From Symbiodinium kawagutii (taxonomy: Eukaryota > Sar > Dinophyceae > Suessiales > Symbiodiniaceae), in NCBI GenBank assembly GCA_009767595.1, contig VSDK01007359.1:1-64000 (forward strand): a stretch of 64,000 nt of DNA, given 5' to 3'. Shown piece after piece: positions 1 through 11,368 of this stretch. The notes under the pieces are model-generated. The model was given only the letters and a program-made list of their open reading frames with translations, did no database searches and was not told the origin of the DNA. The position numbers and the translations under genes are program-made. Position 1 is the first letter of the stretch. Each line of letters opens with the position of its first letter.

Positions 1-447
1 AGAAAAAAACAGTATCTGGCCTTTAAACAGGCCAACTTTTGAAATAAGTTAGGACTGGTAAAAGGCTTTTACCGATGGTTCGCAGTGGTTCATAACTGAT
101 AATACTGATAGTTTGAAATAACTATATAATTGATAGTGGCCAGTGATGGTTGATGTTGATGTTGGTTGAAGAACCATTAAGTAACGGCCAAACAATAATT
201 AATGGATGGTCACAGCCGGTGTCTCATGAAAGCAGCACAATGCCAAAATTATCAAACAGTGAAGGTCATTTAATGATTGATGTGTGACTTCTTGGTCTCA
301 TCACTGGTTCATTGATGGCTCTTGGATGGTGCCTGCTGATTGATGGTTGATTTATGGCTAGTTGATGGTCAATGATGGTTGAGACATGGTTCATTAATGG
401 TTCATCGAGGGCTAATTGGTGGTTGATGAATGTCAATTTTTCAACTT
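1..447. repeat. G/T-rich intronic repeat half
   Basis: Degenerate TGATGGTTGATG and GGTTGATGTTGATG words dominate the plus strand. No coding block is visible. It is the left part of a large intron-like span; the opposite C/A-rich repeat follows on the other side of the block at 448-622, at about 720-1500. Confidence 0.5.
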
Positions 448-622
448 TCACACTGCATACATTGGTTCGGCTATGTGCCCGGCAATTGCGTGGCACGAAC
501 ATGATGTGATGGAAATGAACGACTGAGGGATGAAGCAAAAAACTAGGCCCTTGGCACCACCGGCTGTAGCTGACAAAGCCCCTTTGCGACTCAGCGACCG
601 CTGAACACCTTCCGCAGGTTGA
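448..622 (-). CDS. Possible exon, unknown protein
   Basis: The minus strand is open across this interval, with a GC-richer part near 540-622 reading RSLSRKGALSATAGGAKG and then a hydrophobic, cysteine-containing stretch. Composition differs from the low-complexity flanks. No clean donor or acceptor was settled, so the ends are approximate. It may be part of the same long repetitive protein as the exons to the right. No family is recognised. Confidence 0.3.
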
Positions 623-978
623 TGAATGTCAATGATGATTAATGGATGGGCAACTGATGGAATGAACGTTGATGATGCTGAGAAGTATGCCAAAATGAGC
701 GAGACTGAGAGCTACCCAGTCCGTGTTCCAAAACACGTTGAAACCACCACATAACATCAATAGTTGCTGCTTGAACCACCCCTCTGAAAAGTATTAGGGT
801 CAATCAGTGATTAGAATCAATAAGAACCATTCTAAATCCATCATTAACCACTATAAGCCAACCATATAACCATGGTTTCCCTATCAAAACACCCCATGGT
901 TTTCCCAAGAATTCATTGCTTTCCCACAAAAACCCCAGGGTTTCCCTATAAAACCAGATGATTTCCCATTAAAAACAA

Positions 979-1078
979 CTGGTTGGTGGTTTCAACCCCT
1001 ATGAAAAATAGTAATCAACCAACCATTCGTTAATAATCACTAGGCAAAATAGAAAATGCCAATCAAACCACCAACCAG
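979..1078. mobile_element. Family A inverted-repeat element (introner-like)
   Basis: The element starts CTGGTTGGTGGTTT and ends with the reverse complement AAACCACCAACCAG. The core contains CAACCCCTATGAAAAATA and AACCAACCATT. Because the terminus is CTG-GT and its complement ends in AG, the element carries a GT donor and an AG acceptor on both strands. Other copies lie near 15506, 18116, 30393, 39659, 53535 and 56111. Here it sits inside a larger intron. Confidence 0.75.
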
Positions 1079-1344
1079 CAGTTGTTTCACCATATCATTG
1101 TTGCTTAGTATCCCCTATTATTAACCACTATTAATTAGTGGTTTCAATCTCATATAATCCCTAGAAAACCATGACAAGCCCGTGATCAACCAAACAATAA
1201 AAACCATGGTAGATATTTAGCCATGATTGTTGGTGATTGTCCCCTATTGAACCTATTATCAAAAACTACGAATGGAAAATCAAACAAAGGTCAATCAAAC
1301 CACCAAACAATCAAAAACCTGATCATTTTCCTACAAAAAAAACC

Positions 1345-1485
1345 TGCATTGTCCATCATTTTCCCATCATTTTCCCATCATTTTCCCATCATTTTCCCAT
1401 CAGTTTCCCATCATTTTCCCATGAAAACCTGCATTTTCCCATCATTTTCCCATGAACATCTCACCAATCCCATGGTTTTCCCATC
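1345..1485. repeat. TTTTCCCATCA tandem array
   Basis: About ten degenerate copies of an 11-base unit, TTTTCCCATCA, lie directly left of the exon at 1510-1600. The complementary unit (GGGAAAACC) forms an array directly right of the exon, so the exon is bracketed by inverted repeats. Confidence 0.8.
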
Positions 1486-1509
1486 CAAATCCACCACAAG
1501 ATCCACCAC

Positions 1510-1600
1510 CTCCGCAGCTCCTGTGCTATCGCCCACCGTCAGCGCGCCGTAGATCACCGTGGCCCCGGCAGATCCGGCAGCGCCCACGGTGAAGGTGCTC
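1510..1600 (-). CDS. Exon of a repetitive beta-rich protein
   Basis: The sense strand reads a CCAAG/G acceptor, then STFTVGAAGSAGATVIYG and LTVGDSTGAAE, then a GAG/GTGGTG donor. Third codon positions are strongly G/C. It aligns with the exon at 11982-12073 over T-F-x-V-G-A, then A-G, G-A and V-G, with both about 30 codons long, so exon duplication is likely. Small Gly, Ala, Ser, Thr and Val residues resemble beta-helix surface proteins, which is an inference from composition. The exon is 91 bases if these boundaries are right. Confidence 0.65.
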
Positions 1601-1619
1601 CTTGGAGTGTTGGTGGATG

Positions 1620-1833
1620 CCGGAAACCATAGAAAAACCCAAGGGAAAACGTGGGAAACCGTAGGAAAACCTGTGGGAAACCATTAAAAAAACATGGAAA
1701 CCATAGGAAAACGTGGGGAAAACTGTGGGAAAACTGTGGGAAAACCAGAAAGGGCATAGAAACCATACGAAAACATAAGAAAACCGTGGGAAAACCGATC
1801 AAAAAAACATGGAAACCATAGGAAAACATAGGA
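1620..1833. repeat. GGGAAAACC tandem array
   Basis: Degenerate GGAAACCATAGGAAAAC and TGGGAAAACC units. It is the reverse-complement counterpart of the TTTTCCCAT array on the other side of the exon. The following span to about 2450 is unique sequence in which I see no supported gene. Confidence 0.75.
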
Positions 1834-2495
1834 ATTGTGTGATGTCTTGCTCGGGCATTTCATTGTCTTGAAATTAAATGAATTGAACTGGCAACACTTT
1901 GCCCATGATGGAAAACAACGGAGAATATGTCTTATTGAATCCTCAGCTTCTTCGGCATGTCTCTGCGAAAGCATGTGCTGTGTGCAAGGATGCGCGCCCA
2001 CCACATTCATGATCATAAACACATCTTTGGACATGTGTGCCCTGGGAAAGCTCATGTACGGCAAATCTGTGCGGGCCGTGATTCTTTTGTCTTCATCAAA
2101 TTAGAAGTGGATAATCTGGAAGCGCCACACCAAGCAAACAAACTAAACACCATTTCTTCGAATAGAAACCTACGGGCTGCAGTTCCTCTAGCATTGATTG
2201 ATCGCGTTTGATCTGCACACATATGAATCTAAGTATGAAACGACAACAAATACGCACAGTATGTTTGCGAGCATGTGTACATGAATGTGTGTATGGCAAA
2301 ATCCAAAGTTTGGAAACAATCCTGACACCACAAATAAAACTCTAGAAGTGCCATCATCTTCCCTGACAAGTCTGCAGAATCTATAGATAGCTGTGGCTCA
2401 TCACCAAATCTGCATGCCCAGGCATGAAAACTCAATGAAGAGTCCTGTGGTCCTGACATGAGACACATCATGACACATCATCCCACCATCTCATC

Positions 2496-2577
2496 CCAGG
2501 GTCGTGCCATCAATGACCGTATTTCCCTTCAATGTGACCGTGCCAGTGCCACTTTGGAAGGTAGTGCCAATGGCCAT
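2496..2577 (-). CDS. Exon with G-T-G-T-V motif
   Basis: After a CGCTCAG acceptor the sense strand reads MAIGTTFQSGTGTVTLKG and then NTVIDGTT. The SGTGTVTLKGN core matches SGTGTVDLNGN at 4286-4358 and TGTGTINLNGD at 13799-13906, each in an otherwise different exon. The best end is a non-canonical GA donor (CTGG/GATGAG), a type known from dinoflagellates, so the left boundary is uncertain by some tens of bases. It likely encodes one beta-strand turn unit of a long repetitive protein. Confidence 0.6.
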
Positions 2578-2829
2578 CTGAGCGGTGCAGGAGCTGGCAA
2601 TCATCCCCATTTTCCCCACCTAAGACATCCCAAGAGTCACTGGCGAATCATTCATCAGCCATCATTAGCCATCAGTCATCAACCATAAGTCATCATTTCG
2701 AGCCACCAATCAACCATCAACCATTGCTAAGCATCAACTATTAGCTCGTCTTGGAGCTCAACTGAAAACAAATTCTCTCCAGAACTGGGTGATGTGCCAA
2801 GTTATAGTGGTAGGTGATGTGCCAAGTTA

Positions 2830-2965
2830 TACAAGGTCGGCCCCCCCAAACGTTATAAGTTGGTTAAGATTCGCCATTTAACAAGCTGGTTATATCTACC
2901 ATAACTAGTAGTTACCCTAGTTATGAGCCAAGAAATCGCTAAATAAGGGGGCCCACCTAAAGTAG
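2830..2965. mobile_element. Family D inverted-repeat element
   Basis: It begins ACAAGGTCGGCCCC and ends GGGGGCCCACCT, with the core TTATAAGTTGGTTAAGATTCGCC shared with copies at 3961, 62620 and 63660. It lies immediately left of the exon-like block at 2983-3130. Confidence 0.75.
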
Positions 2966-2982
2966 TGGTGCCTCCAGTCAAC

Positions 2983-3130
2983 CAAGCTGGTTTCCATTCG
3001 TAATGCCACCAGCCAAGTGGTGCCCATAACAGTGACCCATCATGGCGAGGCCCATAACGGTGACCGGTGGGTCGCGCAGAAGCGCCGCGGCGAAGCGCGA
3101 AGTCAGAGGAACGCCGGGACCGGGAAGTGA
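2983..3130 (-). CDS. Probable exon, unknown protein
   Basis: A GC-rich block, unlike its flanks. Two minus frames are open. One reads VPLTSRFAAALLRDPPVTVM followed by GLAMMGHCYGHHLAGG; the other has an Arg/Ser-rich start followed by LLWAPLGWWHYEW. A GTTGAC donor at 2977-2982 would place the left end at 2983. No AG acceptor is close on the right, so that end is approximate. Which frame is used is unresolved. Confidence 0.45.
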
Positions 3131-3180
3131 TTGGATGATTGAACAGCAATGGTTGATGATGAGTTACTATATGTTACTAT

Positions 3181-3457
3181 GGCTCATGATGATTTATGAT
3201 GATTTATGATGATTTATGATGATTTATGATGATTTATGATGATTTATGATGGTTGATTTTTGATAGTTTATGATGATTTATGATGGTTGATGATGATCTA
3301 TTATGGTTTGTGATGATTAAACCGGGATTAAATCAGGATTCAATGGTGGTGAGTCTTGGTTAGTGATGAGGACGAGGATGGCCAACAAATGTTTTAGGAA
3401 TGCTTCACTCTAGGGGATAATAAGCAACAATACCAGGGGATATAGTGGTTATTGATG

Positions 3458-3489
<32 letters not shown>

Positions 3490-3510
3490 GATGATGACGA
3501 TGATGATCCT
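3181..3510. repeat. GATTTATGAT array and (GAT)n microsatellite
   Basis: At least six tandem copies of GATGATTTAT at 3183-3250 fade into GATGGTTGATGATG. A (GAT)n run follows at 3453-3507, whose poly-Asp translation is not evidence of a gene. Unique sequence with no clear coding follows to 3960. Confidence 0.85.
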
Positions 3511-3960
3511 GATGAGAGTCCTCTATGTTCCATCAGCCATGATCAACCATTGCTCTTGCTTATTGTCGATTTTTTGCCAGGGCTTCCCGCGGTTTGCCCT
3601 TCAGCAAGGGCAAAAAACATGAACTTATTGGTGATTTCCCTTGCGAATTGTCAAACCAAATCAATCATGATTAATTAGCTATGATTAAGCACATCAACCA
3701 TTACGATCATTACAACAGTGAACCGGGGACTGTTGATGTTTGGTAGGTAAACCGGGTAAACCATTATTGTTGTGAACAGTTCGATGTGTAAAACCTGGTA
3801 AACCATTATTTTTGTGAACCCGCTACCAACTATTATCAGGTACTGTCCTGTTAGTTGCTACACGTACCGGATTAGCACAACCATTGTCAATCACTTTCAA
3901 CTTGTGGTTGGTTATTATTCCTTATTATTGCTATTCATGGCTATAACCCTTATATAACCC

Positions 3961-4094
3961 CTACAAGGTGGGCCCCACTAGTTATAAGTTGGTTAAGATT
4001 CGCCATTGAACTATGGTGAAATATCCACCACAGCTGCTAGTTACCCTGGTTATGAGCCAACAAATCGGTAACTTCGGGGGCGCGGTCCCTTGTA
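3961..4094. mobile_element. Family D inverted-repeat element
   Basis: The left end CTACAAGGTGGGCCCC is intact, and the core TATAAGTTGGTTAAGATTCGCC is shared with other copies. The right end is decayed (GCGGTCCCTTGTA). Repeats of CTATAACCCCTATA follow up to the next exon. Confidence 0.75.
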
Positions 4095-4285
4095 TTAATG
4101 GCCATAACCCCTATATAACCCCTATAGTATAACAAACTCACTGGTGTCATCCCAGTAAACTAACAATATAACCCCTATAGAAACCCCTACAACCCCTATA
4201 GTAACCCCTATAAACTATGGCCATAACCCCTGTATAACCCCTGTATAGCCCTATCCTTCCCAGCAAACGAACAACGGTGTCACGC

Positions 4286-4358
4286 CTGGACATTGCCGTT
4301 GAGGTCCACGGTTCCCGTGCCGCTGGTGATCCCGCCGGCGCCGCTCTGGACAATATTC
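4286..4358 (-). CDS. Exon with G-T-G-T-V-D-L-N-G motif
   Basis: Sense reads a CACGAG/G acceptor, then NIVQSGAGGITSGTGT and VDLNGNVQ, then a CAG/GCGTGA donor of GC type. Third positions are nearly all G/C. The motif is shared with the exons at 2496-2577 and 13799-13906. It is flanked by CCCCTATA repeats on the left and TGGTTAATGG repeats on the right, which are C-rich and G-rich on the same strand. The acceptor phase is uncertain by one base. Confidence 0.65.
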
Positions 4359-4379
4359 CTCGTGCGCAACAGGGAGTGC

Positions 4380-5410
4380 TGGATGATGGTGATGAGGTTA
4401 CTACTAGTAGTGGTTAATGGTGGTGAATGGTTAATGGTGGTTGATAGTGATGAGGTTAAGCTAGTGCTTGATAGTGGTGAATGGTTAAAATATTAGTTGA
4501 TAGTGGTTGATGATAGTGATAGTGCTTAATGTGCTTCATGATAGTGATGAATAAGGTTGATAGTGATTGATTGCGCGGCTGCTAGGCGGACAGAGTCAGT
4601 CACGACCTAAAGAAAGAATGCCCCTGAAACAGGTGGTGGGTACATGAACCTGTACAAAGATTCTCATGTTTCAGGAATCATCCAAAGAATTAATAGTGAT
4701 TGATAATGGTGAATCTGGTTAACAACTTGAATATAGTCATGAATAACAGTGGTTGGCAGTGGTTAATGGTGAAATAGTGATCAAGAACGGTTAATGTTAA
4801 GAATGGAGAAGGATAGCGCCGAAGGGTTGACAACTTGAAGATAGTGATGAATTCACACTGGCGATAGTGAGAAAGAACTTGGTTAGCTCGTGAGAACACT
4901 GAGGAAATGATGATGAGCGATTAATAGTGTCGAACAATCGTTGATGAGGGTTGATGATGGCTAATGATGGTTGATGATGGCTAATGATGGTTGATTATGG
5001 CTGATGATGGTTGATGATGGTTGATGATGGCTAATGATGGTTGATGATGGCTAATGATGGTGGATTATGGCTGATGATGGTTGATGATGGTTGATGATGG
5101 GTAATGATGGTTGATGATGGTTGATGATGGTTGGTGATGGTTGGTGATGGTTGGTGATGGTTGATGATGGGTAATGATGGTTGATGATGGTTGATGATGG
5201 GTAATGATGGTTGGTGATGGTTGGTGATGGTTGGTGATGGCCAATGATGGATTATGGCTCATGATGGTTGATGATGGTCCATGATGGCTGATGACGGGTC
5301 ATGACGATTGATGATGGTTGATGATGGCTGGTGACGGCTGAGGATGGGTCATGATGGTTGACGATGGCAGATCCATAGCCATGGTGGCTCGTAAGGGTTA
5401 ACGATAGTTA
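4380..5410. repeat. TTGATGATGGCTAATGATGG tandem array
   Basis: Loose TGGTTAATGGTGG sequence leads into a tidy array at about 4931-5380 of a 10-20 base unit, TTGATGATGG / CTAATGATGG, with more than 40 ten-base copies. It is the G/T-rich 5-prime side (plus orientation) of the long span to the next exon. Sequence from 5410 to 7147 holds unique and weakly repetitive DNA in which I see no gene I can support. Confidence 0.85.
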
Positions 5411-7147
5411 ATGATTGGTTATAATAATGTTTGATGATGGTTACAGGGAGACCCATATCCATGAATCACCACTCGTAAATAAACAGGCGATGATGTGCCA
5501 TCAAAGAAAATAGAGGGACATATAAATACAGCGTTCCTGTTGCTATTGGTTGATTTGCCCACACAATCGTGACATACAGGGACTGACTCACTATGGCCGA
5601 TAGCCAGCAACAAAAGTGGCAAACCGCATCTGGTAAAAGCGGGTGATAGTTGTCGAGACCACTTGATGACGGTCAATAACGGTGCTTGCAAGGTAATGAC
5701 CAACAACGACAACAACAACAACGACAACGACAACGACAACGACACCAACGAAAAGGGGGAAACCAAACCAGTTCCAGCTGTTTCACTGTATTTATAAATA
5801 TATATAGCTATAAAAGCTTCGAAATGATAGCAATCGGATGAGAAAGTCGATCAACTCATCAGCAAATTCTTGTTCGATGAATGACCATTAGAACCATTAT
5901 CAATTATAACTATTCTCTCTCTCTCCATCGCCGTCTCAAGAGGCTACATTATAACTATTCTTGTTGCTAGCTATTCCCTACTATAACCCCCATAACTCCA
6001 TTGAAAGCTTGTAGAATCGCCAGGAACCAATCCTTGTCGACCAACTTCGGCTGGTGGCTCGCTCAGCGAAAATCTGCCCGGCTTCCAAGATTCATCAGCC
6101 AACATCAATGGTTTGTAATGGCTATAACATGATCTATAATGGCGATCTGATGGCTAAATCATGGCTGTATAGTGACCACTTTTTGGGCTACATAATGCTG
6201 GTTTCTTCCACATGGTGATACATTTATCTTTTGTTCAAGTAATGGTGGCGGTGGTTACAATCTTCCAAACAACCTTCTCACTATTTCAACACATGGTATT
6301 TTCTTAGAAGATGGAAGCCCCAAACATGGCTGGTTTATTACTATGTACCAGCAAGTACTGGATGATTTGGGGGTGCCCCTATCTTCGGAAAAACCCAAAC
6401 GAACCCAACTGAAGATTACAACAGGTTCAACACCAATGACAGGTTTACTGATAATGATTCACCATCATTCTTGTCCGAAACCCAGGACGCGGGTTGATGA
6501 TAAAGGATGATGATGGTGAGAGAAACTGAGAGATCCAGCTGTAGGTACCACCTAAAATTAAGAGATCTCCAGGCAGCCAGACATTGGATTAATTGATCGT
6601 ATTTATTTTTCATTTTTGTTATCATTTGGTTATCGTTCAACATCATCGTTTATCAGATTTTTGTCATCACCTGGACAAAAGTTACCATTTAGGACCTAAA
6701 TCACCACCTGTTCATGGTCAAAGTGATGGTGGTTTGTTGATATGGCTCTACCGTATGCACATGACAATTCCGATTCATTGCAAGTGCCAGGTTCGAAGGT
6801 TGCTGCTCATCCCCATTACGATGATCATAGTGATGCCATGCTGGTTGACTCAGCCGAATTCTCCAGACTTCATTCGCGCACAGCTGTGACCAAACATAGA
6901 TGAAAACTAAGGCATGTATTTCAGACACTTTCAGACACATGGTGGCACTCAACCACTGATTGACCCCCTGTCAAGTTGGAGAAACCATTGATAATCCTCG
7001 CGGGGACTGGCCAGGAGTGGAGCTGCAAGTGTTCGCTGCATTTCATGGTGCCATATCATCCCACAAACTGGTTGATGATTATAACTTGCTTATAACTTCT
7101 AGCCCCTATGAAAAAATACAACTAAAAAATGTATCAGTCAATGTCAG

Positions 7148-7291
7148 TCAACCCATCATTTGTTGATCCAGGGGGGCATAAAGAGCAAAAACACCAACTA
7201 GCAATGCATCAGAGGATAGCATAGCGCGATGCAAAATCTGCGTGTCATCTGCGCCATCGTAGCGGTCCCTAGCGATCCCACAAAAATCTTC
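7148..7291 (-). CDS. Exon downstream of a family C introner
   Basis: After a CTTTCGCAG/GAA acceptor the sense strand reads EDFCGIARDRYDGADDTQIL, then HRAMLSSDALLVGVFALYAP and a few more residues to a TGA at 7148. It joins the exon at 7422-7510 in phase 0 across the 130-base intron. The left end is either a stop codon, making this a terminal exon, or a donor just before it. The protein family is not recognised; the charged/hydrophobic pattern differs from the Gly/Thr-rich exons. Confidence 0.6.
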   Translation of the reverse strand, partial: EDFCGIARDRYDGADDTQILHRAMLSSDALLVGVFALYAPLDQQMMG

Positions 7292-7421
7292 CTGCGAAAG
7301 CTTTGGCAGTGGGTCAAAACCCTGCACCCCTGGTTCCCACATCACTAACCATTGTTTTCCCTATGAATTTGTTGGTGAACTTATCCCCACGAGTTGGTTG
7401 GTTAACTGCTTGACCCATAGC
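7292..7421 (-). mobile_element. Family C introner acting as an intron
   Basis: In sense it starts GCTATGGGTCAAGC and carries TTTTGACCCACTGCC about 20 bases before the CGCAG acceptor. These are the inverted termini of family C. Exons on both sides are open and in phase 0, and the 130-base length fits a single inserted element. The donor would be GC, not GT. Confidence 0.65.
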
Positions 7422-7510
7422 CCTTTGGCCGAGCAACTTTCCACTGGCTTGGTTGATGTGTCCATTGATGCTTACGGTGCTGGTGGCTGTTGCAAAGGTC
7501 TTGGCAGTTC
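7422..7510 (-). CDS. Exon upstream of a family C introner
   Basis: Sense reads a CGGGCAG/GA acceptor, then TAKTFATATSTVSINGH, INQASGKLLGQR, then an AGG/GCTATGG donor. K-T-F-A and the T-S-T-V-S-I-N-G stretch resemble the T-F-x-V-G-A and G-T-V-x-L-N-G units of the neighbouring exons. Two family C copies in opposite orientation lie left (7292-7421) and right (7596-7682) of it. Confidence 0.65.
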
Positions 7511-7595
7511 CTGCCCGAGAAAGCGAGCCATGGCATGGTGAGATGGTCTTGTTGAGATGGTCAAGTGGAAGGAACTCAGGGCGGAATCCATTTGG

Positions 7596-7682
7596 GTCTG
7601 GGTCAATAGTAATGGTTAATGAATGTTAATGATAGGGGAACCAGGGGTACGGGGTGAACTGACCCACAGCCATTTTGATGCA
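7596..7682. mobile_element. Family C element, partial
   Basis: GGGTCAATAGTAATGG on the left and GGGGTGAACTGACCCACAGCCA on the right mark a short family C copy. It lies on the other side of the exon 7422-7510 from another copy. The 7700-8100 span after it has no supported gene. Confidence 0.6.
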
Positions 7683-8120
7683 ACCTCACTGCATCACAGG
7701 GGACCCTCTAAAGTGGGTTGTTCAGCGGCTTGATGACTTCTGAAAGGAGGAAATTCCCACCTTTGAACGACAAACGTATATCTAAAAAACACAAGCTGCC
7801 ACCAACTTGAAATTGTTTGCATGTCCTGCCACTTGCAGCTGGTCAGTCATTATAGCTGTCCGATTACACCAAACTTGCTGGCACAAGACATCCATGCAAA
7901 GGTTGCTTTCCAACCAAATGACTCTGCAGTTTTGATTGCATATGATTGGAGGTTGGTTTTATGGGGCCATGGATTTGTTTTTTGGCTCATCTGGGTGTCT
8001 ATATGGCCTTACCTTCTCGTATATCTCTATATTCCTTCGTCTTTGCCTCTTTTTATCAGTCTCATCACCTCCTGCATATCTTAAACAAACATCTCACACA
8101 CACACACATCACCTACAGAC

Positions 8121-8123
<3 letters not shown>

Positions 8124-8170
<47 letters not shown>

Positions 8171-8244
8171 CATCCTCATCCTCATCCTCATCCTCATCCT
8201 CATCATCATCATCATCATCATCATCCTCATCCTCATCCTCATCC

Positions 8245-8303
<59 letters not shown>
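8124..8303. repeat. (CAT)n/(CCTCAT)n compound microsatellite
   Basis: About 180 bases of CAT interrupted by two CCTCAT blocks. It gives spurious poly-Ser, poly-His, poly-Asp and poly-Met reading frames on both strands. A (CT)n run at 8587-8604 lies further right. CTATAACCCC repeats at 8750-8880 lead up to the next exon. Confidence 0.95.
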
Positions 8304-8305
<2 letters not shown>

Positions 8306-8883
8306 CACACACTTATTCATATTGGATATGTATATGTTATTTCAGTCATGCATGTTGTCTCATGATACTTGATACGCAAGATCGTCGATATCTAATGGAA
8401 TTGACCGGCAACTTTCTCACCTGCATTCTATCTGAACTATTTCTTCATCGTTATCGATCTATCCGTGTTTCCTTGTTTTCCATCTACCTAGTCATCTTGC
8501 AATATTAGTCCACCAACATATCTTGGGGGAAACAATGTTCGTAAACCACCAGCTAGCAGTTGTTCGACTATTATACTTGGTTATGCTCTCTCTCTCTCTC
8601 TCTCCATGTTGTTGGTTATCGTCTCCGATCCTATTTCTGACCACTATAACCTCTAAAAACAAAAGTCTATCAAACCACCAACTAGTATGATAAACCACTA
8701 CTAGTTGATCATTTAGTTGCTTGTTCACCATGTTTAATAGGTATGACCCTACAAAATAGCTACAACCCCTATAAAGTCAACAATTTTAATGGCTATAACC
8801 CCTATAGAATAGCTATAACCCCTATGGAATGGCTATAACCCCTATAAAACCACCATATTCAATGACCATAACCCCAATCAAAC

Positions 8884-9001
8884 CCTAGCCGCGGAGGGCT
8901 TGTCAAGCGCCCCTGGTAGCGAGGCAGCGCAGGGGCACCGTCGGCATCGTCGTTTTGAGCGAAGTCGCCGTACATGGTAAAAGTGGTCGACTCGCCATTG
9001 C
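8884..9001 (-). CDS. Exon, Gly/Asp-rich
   Basis: Sense reads a GTGACAG/GC acceptor, then NGESTTFTMYGDFAQNDD, ADGAPALPRYQGRLTSPP, then an AGG/GTTTGATT donor; 118 bases. S-T-T-F-T matches the S-T-F-T of 1510-1600, and the GACAG/GCAAT acceptor matches that of 15248-15297. CCCCTATA repeats abut its left and TAGGGGATA repeats its right, an inverted arrangement. Confidence 0.6.
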
Positions 9002-9035
9002 CTGTCACGTGGCAATATGATCAATGCGCTTGTTT

Positions 9036-9150
9036 AATAGGGATTAATAGGGATTAATAGGGGCTTAGTAGGGGATAAATAGGGGATAAATAGGGGATAA
9101 ATAGGGGATAAATAGGAGATACATGAGATAAATAGGGGATAAAAAGGGGA
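9036..9150. repeat. TAGGGGATAAA tandem array
   Basis: Eight to ten copies of a TAGGGGATAAA unit, preceded by TAGGGATTAA. It is the complement-like partner of the CTATAACCCC repeats left of the exon at 8884-9001. Confidence 0.85.
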
Positions 9151-9470
9151 TAATCCGCAACAATAATGGCTACTTAAGGAAGCACGGGTAATAGCTGTCT
9201 GGTCATCATAGGAGTTACGCTCTGGCAAAGCAACATGGCAAGGGAAATCACCATATCCTATAGAGAAACCCTGGGAAACCATTACAAGTGGTGGAATTTC
9301 CATCGCCATGTTAGTTTACAAGAGTGCAATCGGGGATTATAATGATAGTAGAGATTAATCCGGGGTAATCACCAACGGTAATGGTTGAACAACTGCTGTA
9401 TGGTGCTCTCTCAAACCAACTTGGGGACCCCCAAAAAGAATGGTTTATTAATGTTTATTACTTTAAATGC

Positions 9471-9560
9471 TTAATACACTGGCTGGTTTGAGGCGTCCCC
9501 CTGAGAAAGACTCATGCTCACATAGCTGCTGCGCGTGGCATGAGTTTGATCATGCGAGGG
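9471..9560 (-). CDS. Weak exon-like block
   Basis: The minus strand reads HATRSSYVSMSLSQGDAS in a GC-richer patch after a possible CGCGCAG acceptor. Splice boundaries are not convincing. The remainder to 11160 has GGTTGATTGGTCATGG repeats (9750-10020) and a GC-richer patch at 10640-11080 with open frames on both strands that I could not resolve. Confidence 0.25.
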   Translation of the reverse strand, partial: PSHDQTHATRSSYVSMSLSQGDASNQPVY

Positions 9561-11165
9561 TTGATAGCTACGGCTGATCAATCGAAGTTGATCATGGTTA
9601 CAACTGTAGTGGTTAATAGTGGACAATGATGCTTGAGGATAGATACTCATGGTTGACGATGTGGGTGATATGGTCAGTACTGGTTGAAAGGTCAATGGTG
9701 GTCACTATTGGTTGAGAATGGCTGATGTTTGGTGTTGAGAATGGTTGAGAGCACAAAAATTGTCAAGAGTGATTGGTCATAGTTGATTGGTCAAACTTAC
9801 CAACTTACCACATGGATAGAAGTCAGAAAACAATTTCTCCAACCAACCACACTTGGTTGGGAATTTTCTGTTGGGGAACCAACGCGAGGATTTTGAGTCG
9901 GGAAACCACCAATCGGAAGAAGTTTCACCATCACTCGTGGTTGATTGGTCCTGGTGGATTGGTCATGGTTGATTGGTCATGGTTGATATCGGTGCATGTT
10001 CATGGTGAATAATGGCTGGCAATGGTTTACAGAACGGGATCATCGCCAACAGCCAAGGCTGAAATGATGGCCTTCTCAAAAAAAGTTTGACCATAGATGA
10101 AGTGTGGCTAAGGCATTCGACCTACCACACACCGTAGTTACAGCAAAAAAGAGGTACAACTATTGGCTTTGTTGGTTTTGTTGTTGCTATTATGGTGATA
10201 GTATTCATTATCAATAGTTATTCTAAAAAACAGGATTAACGGTTATTAACACTAATGGTTCTGATTTTTTTCATACTAATGGTTAATACTAATGGTTAAT
10301 ACTAATGGTTAATACTAATGGTTAACAATATCAATCAAATCACCTTTTTGCCAAGCGCATGAGGATATGAACAACGGCCGCGGCTTCAACACTGATCCAA
10401 TGTTTGGGAGGCGTTACGAGTCATGGCGAATTTTCAGTAGCCACATGGCCGCAGCGATCGATGTGGCCATACGAGTTCGCAATCACAAATTCTAAGATGG
10501 TCGATTCATGGGGTTATAACTAGATGGTTCGTCAGCCAAACTAATCCAAACCCTGATTGTCACCTCCAATCGATGCTTAATAACCCGTTTGAGCCATTTA
10601 CACTCTGGCTTATTAACTCCATCTATTTCAAAGCGGTCACCCTGTGGGGGTATCGCAAGTTGCAAGCAGAAGATGTAGCGGATGTGAGTCGTGGGCCACT
10701 ACCGTTGGATGGTTGCCAGAGCATTTCTTTAGGCTGAGCCTGTTGGATTATTCGTGGAGCTTGATCGCTGAAGTCCTAAACGACGCTGCCTTCTCCCCTG
10801 AACGACGAATCATCGGGGGTGATAGCTACGAGCTCTCGGCTACCATGATCGGCCACTTGTCATGGCAATTCTTCCCAAAATCGCTGGAACGACGACAAGT
10901 CAACAACAAAATGCTGCGCATTGGTGTACCTGTTTGCCTCATTGCATGTTTCAGGTGGGCATAAGTGGGCATGATTTCAGTGGTTCTGCTGCAACGGCTG
11001 TTGCAAACAAGTTGGTTTCTTGGATTTTGGACATGGTTTCACTGGTTCTTGTTGGCCATGCAAATCTCTCTGGTGGTTAGAGGCCATCTCCCAAAAATAT
11101 GAGCCATTGATTTTCCACTATTGTTTTTGGTTACTATCCCCCAATATTGCTGCTTAAACTGTTGC

Positions 11166-11325
11166 ACTTAACCATTGTCAATCACCATCAACCATATTAA
11201 CCCACTAATAATAATCAATATGTGATTAAGCTTAGTCACTATTAACCACCATTGGCCAATTATTCCACCAGCAATCACTTTTTACCTGAATGAATTAACA
11301 AATATCTTAAAAGTATGTATCTATC

Positions 11326-11368
<43 letters not shown>

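Noticed and set aside
8081..8320. Long poly-Ser, poly-His, poly-Asp and poly-Met reading frames
   Set aside because: They come from a (CAT)n/(CCTCAT)n microsatellite and are open in all frames on both strands. The same holds at 3445-3510, 21811-21900, 43300-43380 and 60575-60620.
10644..11080. Plus-strand open frames (about 106 and 72 codons)
   Set aside because: Protein-like, but the minus strand also has a plausible frame, and no splice sites or second exon support either.
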